From contig NZ_AP022570.1 of assembly GCF_010728325.1 (NCBI RefSeq), forward strand, positions 930,001 through 994,000: a stretch of 64,000 bases of DNA. Direction: 5' to 3'. Source of the stretch: Mycolicibacterium poriferae (lineage in GTDB: Bacteria; Actinomycetota; Actinomycetes; Mycobacteriales; Mycobacteriaceae). Below are positions 45,326-53,451 of this stretch, piece after piece. The notes under the pieces are model-generated. The model was given only the letters and a program-made list of their open reading frames with translations. It searched no databases and had not been told where the DNA came from. The translations under genes and the position numbers were made by a program. The first letter of the stretch is position 1. Each line of letters starts with the position of its first letter.

Positions 45326-46111
45326 TCAGAACTTCAGATAGCCGCCGTCGATGCGCAGCACGTCACCGGTTTGGTAGCGGCTCGCCGAGCTGGCGAGATA
45401 GACCGCGACGCCGGCGACGTCCTCCGGCTCTCCCCAGCGCCGAGCCGGCACCCGTGGCAGCACCCGGGCACTGAACCGCTCGTCGGCCAGACCCGCTGAG
45501 GTCATGTCGGTGTCGAACCACCCCGGTTGAATGGTGTTCGCGCGGATACCGTGTCGAGCGAGTTCGACGGCCATACTGTCGATCAGCGCGGTCACCCCGG
45601 CTTTCGACGCGGCGTAGGCGGGTTGACGGGGCATGCCCTGCAACGCACCCAGACTGGACACCCCCACCAGGCTGCCGCCCCGTCCGGCGGCGACCATCTG
45701 TCTGGCCGCTTCCCGCAGCGTTAGGAACACGCCGTCGAGGTCGACTGCGGTGGTCGCCCGGAACTCGGCCAGCGAGGTGTCCAGCACCGGGGTGAAGGTA
45801 CCGCGGACCCCGGCGTTGGCGAAACATGAGTCAAGACTGCCGAATTCAGCACGTACGCGGGCCATCGTATCGGTCACGGCCTGCTCGTCGGTCACGTCAC
45901 AGGTCAACGCCAGCACCGGGCTGCCGTGGCTGCGCAGCTGTGCCGCGGCGTCCTCGAGGCGTTGCGGGTTGCGTCCGAGCACGACCACCGATGCCCCCGC
46001 GCGGGAGAGTCCTCTCGCCATACCGAGCCCGATCCCGGAGCCGCCTCCGGTGATCACGGCGACGTGGCCGGTCAGGTTGAACGGATCGGCGCGCGCGGCA
46101 TCGTCGGTCAC
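45326..46111 (-). CDS. Short-chain dehydrogenase/reductase
   Basis: A 261-residue classical SDR: cofactor motif 'TGGGSGIGLGMA', 'NAG' in 'CFANAGVRGT', and catalytic Ser-Tyr-Lys in 'GVSSLGALQGMPRQPAYAASKAG'. 'LGRNP' after the second strand with an Arg suggests NADP(H) preference. The C-terminal 'DGGYLKF' is normal for the family. Substrate unknown. It is upstream of the USP gene on the same strand, but the DosR-like site in between suggests separate promoters. Confidence 0.9.
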   Translation of the reverse strand: MTDDAARADPFNLTGHVAVITGGGSGIGLGMARGLSRAGASVVVLGRNPQRLEDAAAQLRSHGSPVLALTCDVTDEQAVTDTMARVRAEFGSLDSCFANAGVRGTFTPVLDTSLAEFRATTAVDLDGVFLTLREAARQMVAAGRGGSLVGVSSLGALQGMPRQPAYAASKAGVTALIDSMAVELARHGIRANTIQPGWFDTDMTSAGLADERFSARVLPRVPARRWGEPEDVAGVAVYLASSASRYQTGDVLRIDGGYLKF

Positions 46112-46163
46112 GGGTCGACCTTACGTGGACGCGTGTCGGGCGATTCGATCCGGATCCGCACCC

Positions 46164-46282
46164 GAAGTCGCGCTTGGTTGCCCGTGCGATGGCACGCAGA
46201 GATGCCCGGCGCCGGCGTGAAGAAACGACCGCGCGATGTCCCGCTTGGATGTCCCTGCGATGTCACGCTTGAATGTCATTGT
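46164..46282. repeat. Degenerate 24-bp tandem repeats upstream of the osmoprotectant operon
   Basis: Adjacent units GATGTCCCGCTTGGATGTCC... (46235-46258) and GATGTCACGCTTGAATGTCA... (46259-46282) are clear. Weaker units fall in near-register at 46164-46187 and 46188-46211. They fill most of the 277-bp gap (46112-46388) between the SDR gene and the permease. No gene is seen there; the last 60 bases before the permease are unusually A-rich and may hold its promoter. Confidence 0.6.
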
Positions 46283-46388
46283 CGCCGAAAGCCTCATGAC
46301 GGGAGCCGGTAGTGGTTAACCTCCAAAACACGTTGGGGGCTGGCAAAAATCATGTTTGACGACAAAAAGATTGGCAATAAACACACTT

Positions 46389-47036
46389 ATGGGCTTTGTC
46401 GAGTTCGTGCAAGACCGATGGACGGTCTTGTCGTTTCTCGCATATCAGCACATGAGCCTGGTCGTGCAAACCCTGGTGGTCGCCACCGTGATCGCGCTGC
46501 TGATCGGGATACTGATCTACCGTTCACCCTGGGGTGTGGCGCTGGGTAACACCGTCACCGCGGTGGGACTGACCATTCCGTCCTACGCACTGCTCGGCGT
46601 GCTCGTCGGCATCGTCGGGCTCGGCGTCCTGCCGTCGGTGATCATGCTGTCGTTCTTCGGGGTTTTCCCGATCCTGCGCAATGTCGTCGTCGGCTTGTCG
46701 GGAGTGGACAAGACGCTCGTCGAGTCGGCGCGGGGGATGGGTATGGGGCGTCTGACCACGCTCGTGCGCCTCGAACTACCGCTGGCTTGGCCGGTGATCA
46801 TGACCGGCGTGCGGGTATCGGCGCAGATGCTGATGGGCATCGCGGCGATCGCGGCGTTCGCGCTGGGGCCCGGACTGGGCGGATACATCTTCTCCGGCAT
46901 CTCGCGAATGGGTGGGGCCAACGCCACCAACTCGATCGTCGCCGCGACCATCGGAATCCTCATTCTCGCCGTGCTCCTCGACAGCGTGCTCAACGTCCTC
47001 ACCCGTCTCACCACCCCGAGGGGGATTCGTGTCTGA
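46389..47036 (+). CDS. Osmoprotectant ABC transporter permease (ProW/ProZ type)
   Basis: A 215-residue permease with about five or six membrane helices and the binding-protein-dependent transport signature around 'LVESARGMGMGRLTTLVRLELPLAWPVIMTGVR' (EAA loop contacting the ATPase). The OpuB/ProW family imports glycine betaine, choline or similar quaternary compounds. ATG 46389 is chosen; a TTG at 46356 is in frame, and neither has a clear ribosome binding site, so a short or leaderless mRNA is possible. First gene of the operon; overlaps the ATPase gene by 8 bp. Confidence 0.87.
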   Translation: MGFVEFVQDRWTVLSFLAYQHMSLVVQTLVVATVIALLIGILIYRSPWGVALGNTVTAVGLTIPSYALLGVLVGIVGLGVLPSVIMLSFFGVFPILRNVVVGLSGVDKTLVESARGMGMGRLTTLVRLELPLAWPVIMTGVRVSAQMLMGIAAIAAFALGPGLGGYIFSGISRMGGANATNSIVAATIGILILAVLLDSVLNVLTRLTTPRGIRV

Positions 47037-48195
47037 CTCGGCTCGCACCGGGGGTGCCCGCATCCTGCTCGACGGGGTGACCAAACGTTACGGCGAGGGG
47101 TCGGCCCCGGCGGTCGACAACATCTCGATGGAGATTCCCGCCGGTGAGATCGTGATGCTCGTCGGACCGTCCGGTTGCGGCAAGACGACCACGATGAAGA
47201 TGATCAACCGCCTCATCGAACCGACCAGCGGGCGCATCCTGATCGGCGACGACGACGTCACCAAGCGTGACCCCGACGAGCTGCGCCGCCACATCGGCTA
47301 CGTCATCCAGGGTGCAGGGCTGTTCCCGCATTTCACGGTCGGCGACAACATCGCGATCGTGCCCAAACTGTTGAAGTGGGACAAGGACCGCATCGCCGCG
47401 CGGGTCGACGAACTCCTCGACCTGGTCAGCCTCGATCCCGCGCAGTACCGCGACCGTTACCCCCGCGAACTCTCCGGTGGTCAGCAGCAACGCGTCGGTG
47501 TGGCCCGAGCGCTGGCCGCCGATCCGCCGGTGTTGTTGATGGACGAGCCGTTCGGCGCCGTCGACCCGATCACCCGTCAGCGGCTGCAGGACGAACTGCT
47601 GCGTCTGCAGGAGGATCTGCGTAAGACGATCGTGTTCGTCACCCACGATTTCGACGAAGCGGTCAAGCTGGGCGACCGGATCGCGATCCTGCAGGCAGGC
47701 TCGAAGATCGTGCAGTACGACACACCGGAGCAGATCCTCACCCATCCGGCCGACGACTTCGTACGAACTTTCGTGGGTGCCGGGGCCGCGCTGAAACAAC
47801 TGACACTGACCAGAATTCGGGACGTGGGCCTGCACGAAGCCGCGGTGGCCCACATCGGCGACGATCCCGCCGAGGCGGTGCGCACCGCCCGAGCGATCGA
47901 GCGCGAGCATGTCATCGTGCTCGACGCCCAGGACCGGCCGCAGCGCTGGCTGTCGCTGGAGGATCTGGCCGACCCGCGTTCGCTGGAGCACGTGTCGCGC
48001 GACGAGGACCTCGAGTGCGTCAGCCTGGCGTCGACGCTCAACGACGCGCTCGACGAGATGCTGACGTCCTCGCACGGCGTTGTGGTGGTGACCGGCCGCC
48101 GCAACACCTATCAGGGCGTGGTACGGGTCGAGACCATCATGGATGCGATGTCCGGAGTGCGCTCGGCGGCGAATACGGCAGGGCGCGCACCGTGA
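47029..48195 (+). CDS. Osmoprotectant ABC transporter ATP-binding protein (ProV type)
   Basis: A 388-residue ATPase: Walker A 'GPSGCGKTT', Q-loop 'YVIQGAGLFPH', signature 'LSGGQQQRVGVARAL', Walker B 'VLLMDEPFGAVDP' and the switch His 'VFVTHDFDEA'. A C-terminal CBS-type regulatory region follows (about 250-388, 'HGVVVVTGRRNTYQGVVRVETIMDAM'), as in OpuA/OpuCA where it senses ionic strength. GTG 47029 lies within the permease 3' end with GAGGGGG ahead. Overlaps the next permease by GTGA. Confidence 0.92.
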   Translation: MSDSARTGGARILLDGVTKRYGEGSAPAVDNISMEIPAGEIVMLVGPSGCGKTTTMKMINRLIEPTSGRILIGDDDVTKRDPDELRRHIGYVIQGAGLFPHFTVGDNIAIVPKLLKWDKDRIAARVDELLDLVSLDPAQYRDRYPRELSGGQQQRVGVARALAADPPVLLMDEPFGAVDPITRQRLQDELLRLQEDLRKTIVFVTHDFDEAVKLGDRIAILQAGSKIVQYDTPEQILTHPADDFVRTFVGAGAALKQLTLTRIRDVGLHEAAVAHIGDDPAEAVRTARAIEREHVIVLDAQDRPQRWLSLEDLADPRSLEHVSRDEDLECVSLASTLNDALDEMLTSSHGVVVVTGRRNTYQGVVRVETIMDAMSGVRSAANTAGRAP

Positions 48196-48986
48196 CCGCA
48201 GCCGTCACCGACGAGGAGCCCGCCGACGCCCCGGATGACACGGAGTCCGGCGGTGGTGGAGGCGGATTCGGTTTCATCCGCTGGTTTCTGCAGCCGCTCG
48301 TGTGCGTCGCTGCGGTCGCCGGATGCCTGATCTACGTGAAGCTCGCCGATGTCACGCCGTCGGAACAACGCTCGTTGGGCGTTCCGAACCTGCTGGAGCT
48401 GCTGGGCCAGCACATGTCGGTGAGCCTGGCCGCCACGCTGTTGACCTGCGCCATCGGCATTCCGCTCGGTGTCGCACTGACCCGGGGGCAGATGCGCCGC
48501 TATTCCAAGCCCATCATCACCGTGGCCGGTTTCGGGCAGGCGGCCCCCGCGATCGGCCTGATCGCGCTCGGGGCGGTCATCTTCGGCATCGGTGAGGTGG
48601 GCGCCATCGTCGCGTTGACCGTCTATGGCGCGCTGCCGATTGTCGCCAACACCGTCACCGGCCTCGACGGCGTGGATGCGCGCCTGGTCGAAGCCGGGCG
48701 GGGAATGGGAATGTCCGGCACCGCGACCTTGATGCGGGTGGAGCTGCCGCTGGCGTTGCCGGTCATCGTCGCCGGGGTGCGCACCGCGCTGGTCCTCATC
48801 GTCGGCACCGCCGCGCTGGCAGCCTTCACCGGAGCCGGCGGGCTCGGGCAACTGATCACGACCGGAATCAAACTGCAGCAGACCGTGACACTCGTGGTCG
48901 GCGCCATCCTGGTGGCCGCGCTGGCTTTGTTCATCGACTGGCTGGCCCGCGTCGTCGAGATGGTCGCCTCTCCGAAAGGACTGTGA
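48192..48986 (+). CDS. Osmoprotectant ABC transporter permease, second (ProW/ProZ type)
   Basis: A 264-residue permease with an acidic, Gly-rich cytosolic N-terminus and about six helices. The EAA-type loop is 'LVEAGRGMGMSGTATLMRVELPLALPVIVAGVR', closely parallel to that of the first permease, so the two probably form the heterodimeric channel. GTG 48192 overlaps the ATPase stop, and its own stop overlaps the binding-protein gene (GTGA). Confidence 0.9.
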   Translation: MTAAVTDEEPADAPDDTESGGGGGGFGFIRWFLQPLVCVAAVAGCLIYVKLADVTPSEQRSLGVPNLLELLGQHMSVSLAATLLTCAIGIPLGVALTRGQMRRYSKPIITVAGFGQAAPAIGLIALGAVIFGIGEVGAIVALTVYGALPIVANTVTGLDGVDARLVEAGRGMGMSGTATLMRVELPLALPVIVAGVRTALVLIVGTAALAAFTGAGGLGQLITTGIKLQQTVTLVVGAILVAALALFIDWLARVVEMVASPKGL

Positions 48987-49957
48987 ACACCATGGGCGGG
49001 CGCGCTGTCGCACTGATCACCGCGATCGTCGTGGCGAGCGTGACCAGCTGTGGTCTGCAGTCGGCGAGCGGCACCGTTCTGGAGGCTGCGCCGGGGACGA
49101 TCCAGCATTACGACTCGTTGGAAGGCGTCCCGGTGACCGTGGCCGCCAAGGATTTCACCGAGCAGTTGATTCTCGGGAACATGCTGTCGATCATTCTGGC
49201 CGCTGCCGGGGCCGACGTCACGAACATGACCAACACCCCGGGCAGTTTCGGGGTACGCCAGGCCATGCTGTCCGGGGATGCGAACATCTCGCCGGAGTAC
49301 ACCGGCACGGGTTGGATCAACTATCTGGGCAACGAAAACCCGATCAAGGACCCCACGGCGCAATGGCAGGCCGTCAACGAGGCTGATCAGGCCAACGGGC
49401 TGACCTGGCTTCCGCCGGCGCCGATGAACAACACCTACGCGTTCGCCATTCGGGAGTCCGAGGCGCAACGTCTCGGGGTGACCAAGCTGTCGGATCTGGC
49501 CACGCTGGACCGCTCGGAGCTGACGTTCTGTGTGGAAAGCGAATTTGCCAGCCGCAACGACGGTTTCGTGCCGATGCTGCAGACCTACGACCTGTCCAGA
49601 GACCAACTGGGTCAGGTCATCACGCTCGACACCGGAGTCATCTACACCGCGACCGCCAACGGCGACTGCAACTTCGGCGAGGTCTTCACCACCGATGGTC
49701 GCATCCCGGCACTGGATCTGCGGGTGCTCGAAGACGACCGGCAGTTCTTTCCGCTGTACAACCTCACCGAGGTCATCGACACCGAGCTGTTGGAGGCGCA
49801 TCCCGAACTGGCCGAGATCTTCGGTCAGCTCAACCCTCGCCTGACCAACGAGGTGATGCTGAAGTTGAACGCGGAAGTGGACAACGAGGGCCGGGACCCC
49901 GCGCTGGTCGCCCGGGACTGGTTGATCGAAGAGGGTCTGCTCTCAGCGCCCTCGTGA
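48983..49957 (+). CDS. Osmoprotectant-binding lipoprotein (ProX/OpuBC type)
   Basis: A 324-residue periplasmic binding lipoprotein. The signal peptide ends in a lipobox 'SVTSCGLQ' with the lipidated Cys at residue 23. The mature part has 'VTVAAKDFTEQLILGNMLSIILAAAGADVTN' and 'NISPEYTGTGW', features of the OpuAC/ProX quaternary-amine binding fold. Last gene of the four-gene operon, followed about 250 bp later by a strong hairpin. Confidence 0.9.
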   Translation: MNTMGGRAVALITAIVVASVTSCGLQSASGTVLEAAPGTIQHYDSLEGVPVTVAAKDFTEQLILGNMLSIILAAAGADVTNMTNTPGSFGVRQAMLSGDANISPEYTGTGWINYLGNENPIKDPTAQWQAVNEADQANGLTWLPPAPMNNTYAFAIRESEAQRLGVTKLSDLATLDRSELTFCVESEFASRNDGFVPMLQTYDLSRDQLGQVITLDTGVIYTATANGDCNFGEVFTTDGRIPALDLRVLEDDRQFFPLYNLTEVIDTELLEAHPELAEIFGQLNPRLTNEVMLKLNAEVDNEGRDPALVARDWLIEEGLLSAPS

Positions 49958-50210
49958 CCGCCCGGTCAGAGTGCTTTCCACCAGCCGACCGTCGGTGCCG
50001 TGTCGGACCAGTACTGGTGGGGGCTCGGACAGCGCGGCGCACCCCAGTCGCGCAGCGCTGTGCGCAGTCTTTGAACTATCGGCGCCAGACCGTGCGCCGA
50101 CCGGACGGCGTGGTTCTCCGATACCGACACTGTGCCCTCCCGCAGCCTCCCGAAGTGACGAGGCAGGTACCCCATCGAAGGAGCGTTCAAACATCCCGGT
50201 CACACACAAC
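49958..50210. other. Intergenic region, no gene seen
   Basis: Between the binding-lipoprotein stop and the hairpin at 50211. Short open frames occur on both strands, but none has a ribosome binding site or recognisable protein features. The spacing from proX to the hairpin is long, so a small RNA or long 3' UTR is possible, though nothing in the sequence proves it. Confidence 0.4.
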
Positions 50211-50243
50211 GAAGCCCGGTGCGAAGAATTCGCACCGGGCTTC
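50211..50243. terminator. Perfect 15-bp-stem hairpin between convergent genes
   Basis: GAAGCCCGGTGCGAA (50211-50225) is exactly complementary to 50229-50243, with a 3-base loop. It lies 12 bp from the stop of the convergent ferritin-like gene. No T-run follows in either direction. The most convincing terminator of the window; it likely serves both strands. Confidence 0.8.
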
Positions 50244-50254
50244 GTGTCGAAAGA

Positions 50255-51238
50255 TCAGCTGATGCCGACGACTTCCTGAGCGATGGCGGCCAGCCGCGTC
50301 TGCGCAGCCGACACCACCCGCTGGCGGTTCTTGTGCGCCTCTTCGTAGGCCACGATGGCCCGGATGTCAGCGGCGTCCGTCAACTCCTTGGCGGCGTTGG
50401 CGGCCTCGTTGACGTTGAGGTCGTCGTAGTCCGGGATCGGCAGCTCAGCAGCATCGAGGATGCCGGTGGTGCCGCGCACCGAGTGGATCGCGTCCGCGGC
50501 GTCGTCGGCGCCCTCCTGGCGGGTGATCCGCTCTGCCGCGTCCAGCGCGGAGTCCCGGGCGCCGGTCAACGTCTTCGTCACGACCTCGGTGCTCCGTGAA
50601 CCACGCTCGACCAGATCGGCGAATGCCGGTCGCACCGAGCGCACGGCCTCGGCCACCCGCTCGGCTCCGCGGGTCGACCAGGTGAACGGCAGGTTGGCGA
50701 ACTTGACGGCCAGGCCGGTCGCCGCCTGCAGCGGGGTCCGGCGCAGGGCTGCCGGGCCGCCGAGGGCGTCCTCGGCGAGCACTGTGGTCAGCCACTCGAC
50801 GGTGGCGGAGTGGGCCGTGATCAGCCGAGTCGCGAGATCCTCGACATCGGAGTTCTTCGCCGACACGGCCAGTGCCTTGACGTAGCGGGCACGGTCGAGC
50901 AACTGGCCCTCGAGCGCGAGGTCCCCGAGGAGGGCCTCATCGAACGGTTCGGCCTGCTCGGTCAGGGCCTTGACCGCCGCAGCGGCACGGCCCAGGAACG
51001 GGCCGATCACGTCGGGGAACCCGCCGAGGTCGCGAATCGCCTGCTCGATGGCGATGGCGCGGGTGCGGCCGTGCTCGGCGTTCTGGGTCAGCTCGCGGCG
51101 TACCGCGTCGGTGCGCGCCTGCGCGATGCGGGTCTCGGCAACCTGGATCTCGGTGTGGGTCAGGTCCAGCACCGTGCGAAGCTGGGCGATGAGCGTGGCG
51201 GTGGTCGATTCGATCGACACTGCGGTGGGAGTCGTCAT
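50255..51238 (-). CDS. Ferritin-like helical protein of unknown function
   Basis: A 327-residue, almost entirely alpha-helical protein from ATG 51238 (GAAGGAG about 12 bases upstream). The N-terminal region ('TATLIAQLRTVLDLTHTEIQVAETRIAQARTDAVRREL...') looks like a ferritin-like four-helix bundle. Clear di-iron ExxH motifs are not obvious, so metal binding is uncertain. Mid-protein hydrophobic and C-terminal coiled-coil-like segments follow. No close function recognised. Confidence 0.7.
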   Translation of the reverse strand: MTTPTAVSIESTTATLIAQLRTVLDLTHTEIQVAETRIAQARTDAVRRELTQNAEHGRTRAIAIEQAIRDLGGFPDVIGPFLGRAAAAVKALTEQAEPFDEALLGDLALEGQLLDRARYVKALAVSAKNSDVEDLATRLITAHSATVEWLTTVLAEDALGGPAALRRTPLQAATGLAVKFANLPFTWSTRGAERVAEAVRSVRPAFADLVERGSRSTEVVTKTLTGARDSALDAAERITRQEGADDAADAIHSVRGTTGILDAAELPIPDYDDLNVNEAANAAKELTDAADIRAIVAYEEAHKNRQRVVSAAQTRLAAIAQEVVGIS

Positions 51239-51458
51239 TGTCTCGTGCACTCCTTCTCTCGAGTAGACGGATGAAGCGTTCTGGCGCCAGTGGCGCTCAA
51301 CGATCCGCATACCCGATGGGCTGAGTCCTCATCGCGGATTCGTCAGCTGTGAGATATGCGGCAATGACGTGAGGTGTGTCGCGAAACGGGTAGGGCCGGC
51401 GCCTACCTCGAGGCGGTAAGGGCGATTAGCCAGACTGTCGCCGGGGTAACTACTGCTC

Positions 51459-52472
51459 GTGATTCCGACGGTTGCTCCGCCCGCCTTGCCTGCACCCCGC
51501 GGCCCGATTTCGATGTCCGTGGTGGAGTTGCTGGCCGAGCGCGCGCCGTTGCGGTCCTTCAACCGGGTGGAAACGTCGCTGGCCGACGCGGATCCGGCGG
51601 GTCTGGATGTTCAGTTGGCGTTGTATCTCTGCTACGAGCTGCACTATCGCGGATTCGCCGGCGTGGACGCCGGGTGGGAGTGGAATCCCGGTCTGCTGTA
51701 TCTGCGGGGCCGACTGGAAGATGTTTTTCTCGACGACATCCGCCGTGCGGTCGGCGACCTCGAGCCCGACGCCGGCGCCCTCGCCGAGCTCGACACGCTG
51801 TGCGTCGAGCCGGTGGACGGCAGCGGCCTGTCGTACTTTCTGCGCGACGAGGGCTCATGGGAGCAGATGCGGGAGTACTTCGTGCACCGCTCCCTCTACC
51901 ACCTCAAGGAGGGAGACCCGCACGCGTGGGCGATCCCGCGGCTGAGCGGGCAGGCCAAGGCCTCGTTCGTCGCCGTGGAGTTCGACGAGTTCGGCGCGGG
52001 ACGGGGTGCGCGGGTGCACCAGCAGCTCTTCGCGGATCTGCTCGACGCAGCCGAGCTCGACTCTGCCTACCTGGGTTACCTGGACGACGTTCCTGCCCCG
52101 ACGTTGGCGGTGGTGAACCTGATGTCGTTGTTCGGCTTGCACCGCCGCCTGCGGGGCGCCGCAGTCGGGCACTTCGCCGCGACGGAAGTCACCTCCCCGC
52201 CCGGATCGCGCCGGATGGTGCAGGCCCTCGAGCGTCTCGGCGCTCCTGAACCGTGCCGTGCGTTCTACGCCGAGCATGTCGAGGCCGATGCAGTGCACGA
52301 ACAGGTGGTCCGCACCGACGTGGTCGGCGACCTCGTGGCCCGTGAACCTGAACTCGACGCCGACGTCGTGTTCGGCATCCGGGCGTTCGATGTCGTGGAG
52401 ACACGGCTGGCTGATCACCTGATGGAATGCTGGCAGACGGGAACGCCGTCACTGCGTCGAGAGATCGCCTGA
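51459..52472 (+). CDS. Iron-containing redox enzyme, heme-oxygenase/TenA-like fold
   Basis: A 337-residue helical protein of the 'iron-containing redox enzyme' (HDO-like) group. 'QLALYLCYELHYRGFAGVDAGWEWNP' carries the Glu/His of a possible di-iron site, 'FVAVEFDEFGAGRGARVHQQLFADLL' a second set, and 'RAFYAEHVEADAVHEQV' a third: E, H, ExxxD/E and H in the expected order. Such enzymes perform oxygen-dependent chemistry on amino or fatty acids. GTG 51459. Convergent with, and 1 bp from, the CDGSH gene. Confidence 0.78.
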   Translation: MIPTVAPPALPAPRGPISMSVVELLAERAPLRSFNRVETSLADADPAGLDVQLALYLCYELHYRGFAGVDAGWEWNPGLLYLRGRLEDVFLDDIRRAVGDLEPDAGALAELDTLCVEPVDGSGLSYFLRDEGSWEQMREYFVHRSLYHLKEGDPHAWAIPRLSGQAKASFVAVEFDEFGAGRGARVHQQLFADLLDAAELDSAYLGYLDDVPAPTLAVVNLMSLFGLHRRLRGAAVGHFAATEVTSPPGSRRMVQALERLGAPEPCRAFYAEHVEADAVHEQVVRTDVVGDLVAREPELDADVVFGIRAFDVVETRLADHLMECWQTGTPSLRREIA

Positions 52473-52473
52473 G

Positions 52474-52686
52474 TCAGTCGTCTTGGTGCGGCGTCGTTTT
52501 GGCGCGGCGCCGGTGGCTGGTGTCGCACAGCGGATAGGTCTTGGACCTGCGGCAGGCGCAGATTGCCACCATGAAGCGGTCCGATTCGACCACACCCCCA
52601 TCGGGCATCTCGATGCGTACCGGGCCCTCGACCATCACCGGCCCGCCCGGCACGACGCGCACCGTTCGGGGCGGCTGTTCGGTCAC
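52474..52686 (-). CDS. CDGSH iron-sulfur domain protein
   Basis: A 70-residue protein with the CDGSH-type [2Fe-2S] motif 'CACRRSKTYPLCDTSHR': three Cys and one His ligand, with Asp-Thr-Ser-His in place of Asp-Gly-Ser-His. Probably a small electron-transfer or cluster-transfer protein in the cytosol. GTG 52686 overlaps the stop of the methyltransferase gene, so the two are translationally coupled. Confidence 0.88.
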   Translation of the reverse strand: MTEQPPRTVRVVPGGPVMVEGPVRIEMPDGGVVESDRFMVAICACRRSKTYPLCDTSHRRRAKTTPHQDD

Positions 52687-53375
52687 GGGGCGTCCGCGCG
52701 GACGACGACGATGCGCTCCTGTCGGCTGCCCCGGGGCAGCAGGCCGCTCTGCATCAGCCAGGGGGCCCGCGCTGAGAGCACCGGACCGAACGGAATCAGC
52801 TGCTGAGCAACGACTTCAGCGTGCATACCCTGCGCCCGCAGAGCGCGCAGTGTGCTCATGACGTTGGAACATTCCGACTGCACCACCAGCATGGTGCCGC
52901 CCTCGTCGAGCAGCAGTGGGGCCGCGGCGCACAAGGGGTCCAGGACCATTCTTCCGTCGGCGCCGGCATCCCAGGCGCGCGACGGGCCGGCCGTCGCCGG
53001 GATCGAACACGCATCGCCCTCGGGGGCCTGTGGAACATAGGGCGGGTTGGCGACCACGAGGTCGAACGGTGCGAATTCCACCGCCCTGGCCCACGATCCG
53101 CGATGCACGTCCATGCGCGTGCCCGCGGTGAGGGCGGCCTCCCGGGCCTGTCGCACGGCGCTGGGGCAGATGTCGAACGCCGTCACCTGGCTGGCTCCGG
53201 CGGTGGCCGCGGCCATCGCGATCACCCCGCTGCCGGTGCACAGATCTGCCACCCGGGCGCCTGGGACCAGGCCGGTCTCGATCATGGCGTCGATCAACAG
53301 AAGCGAATCTTCTTGAGGGGGATAGACCTCGACCGCGGTGTCTGCCGAACCGAACCCGGTGTATGCACTCGTCAC
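52683..53375 (-). CDS. HemK/PrmC-like methyltransferase
   Basis: A 230-residue class I SAM methyltransferase: 'PQEDSLLLIDAMI', motif I 'VADLCTGSGVIAMAAA', the acidic loop 'VTAFDICPSAVRQAR' and the catalytic 'LVVANPPYVP' (NPPY, typical of N-methylation of glutamine or adenine). PrmC methylates release-factor glutamine, but this protein is shorter and lacks the usual N-terminal helical domain, so the target may differ. GTG 53375. Coupled to the CDGSH gene and near the heme-oxygenase-fold enzyme. Confidence 0.85.
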   Translation of the reverse strand: MTSAYTGFGSADTAVEVYPPQEDSLLLIDAMIETGLVPGARVADLCTGSGVIAMAAATAGASQVTAFDICPSAVRQAREAALTAGTRMDVHRGSWARAVEFAPFDLVVANPPYVPQAPEGDACSIPATAGPSRAWDAGADGRMVLDPLCAAAPLLLDEGGTMLVVQSECSNVMSTLRALRAQGMHAEVVAQQLIPFGPVLSARAPWLMQSGLLPRGSRQERIVVVRADAP

Positions 53376-53451
53376 GCAGCATTTATGCCCATTCCTGCAC
53401 TGCCGAAACGTGTGTCACACGCCGGTAAGGTCTGCGCAGGCACGCCCCGGA

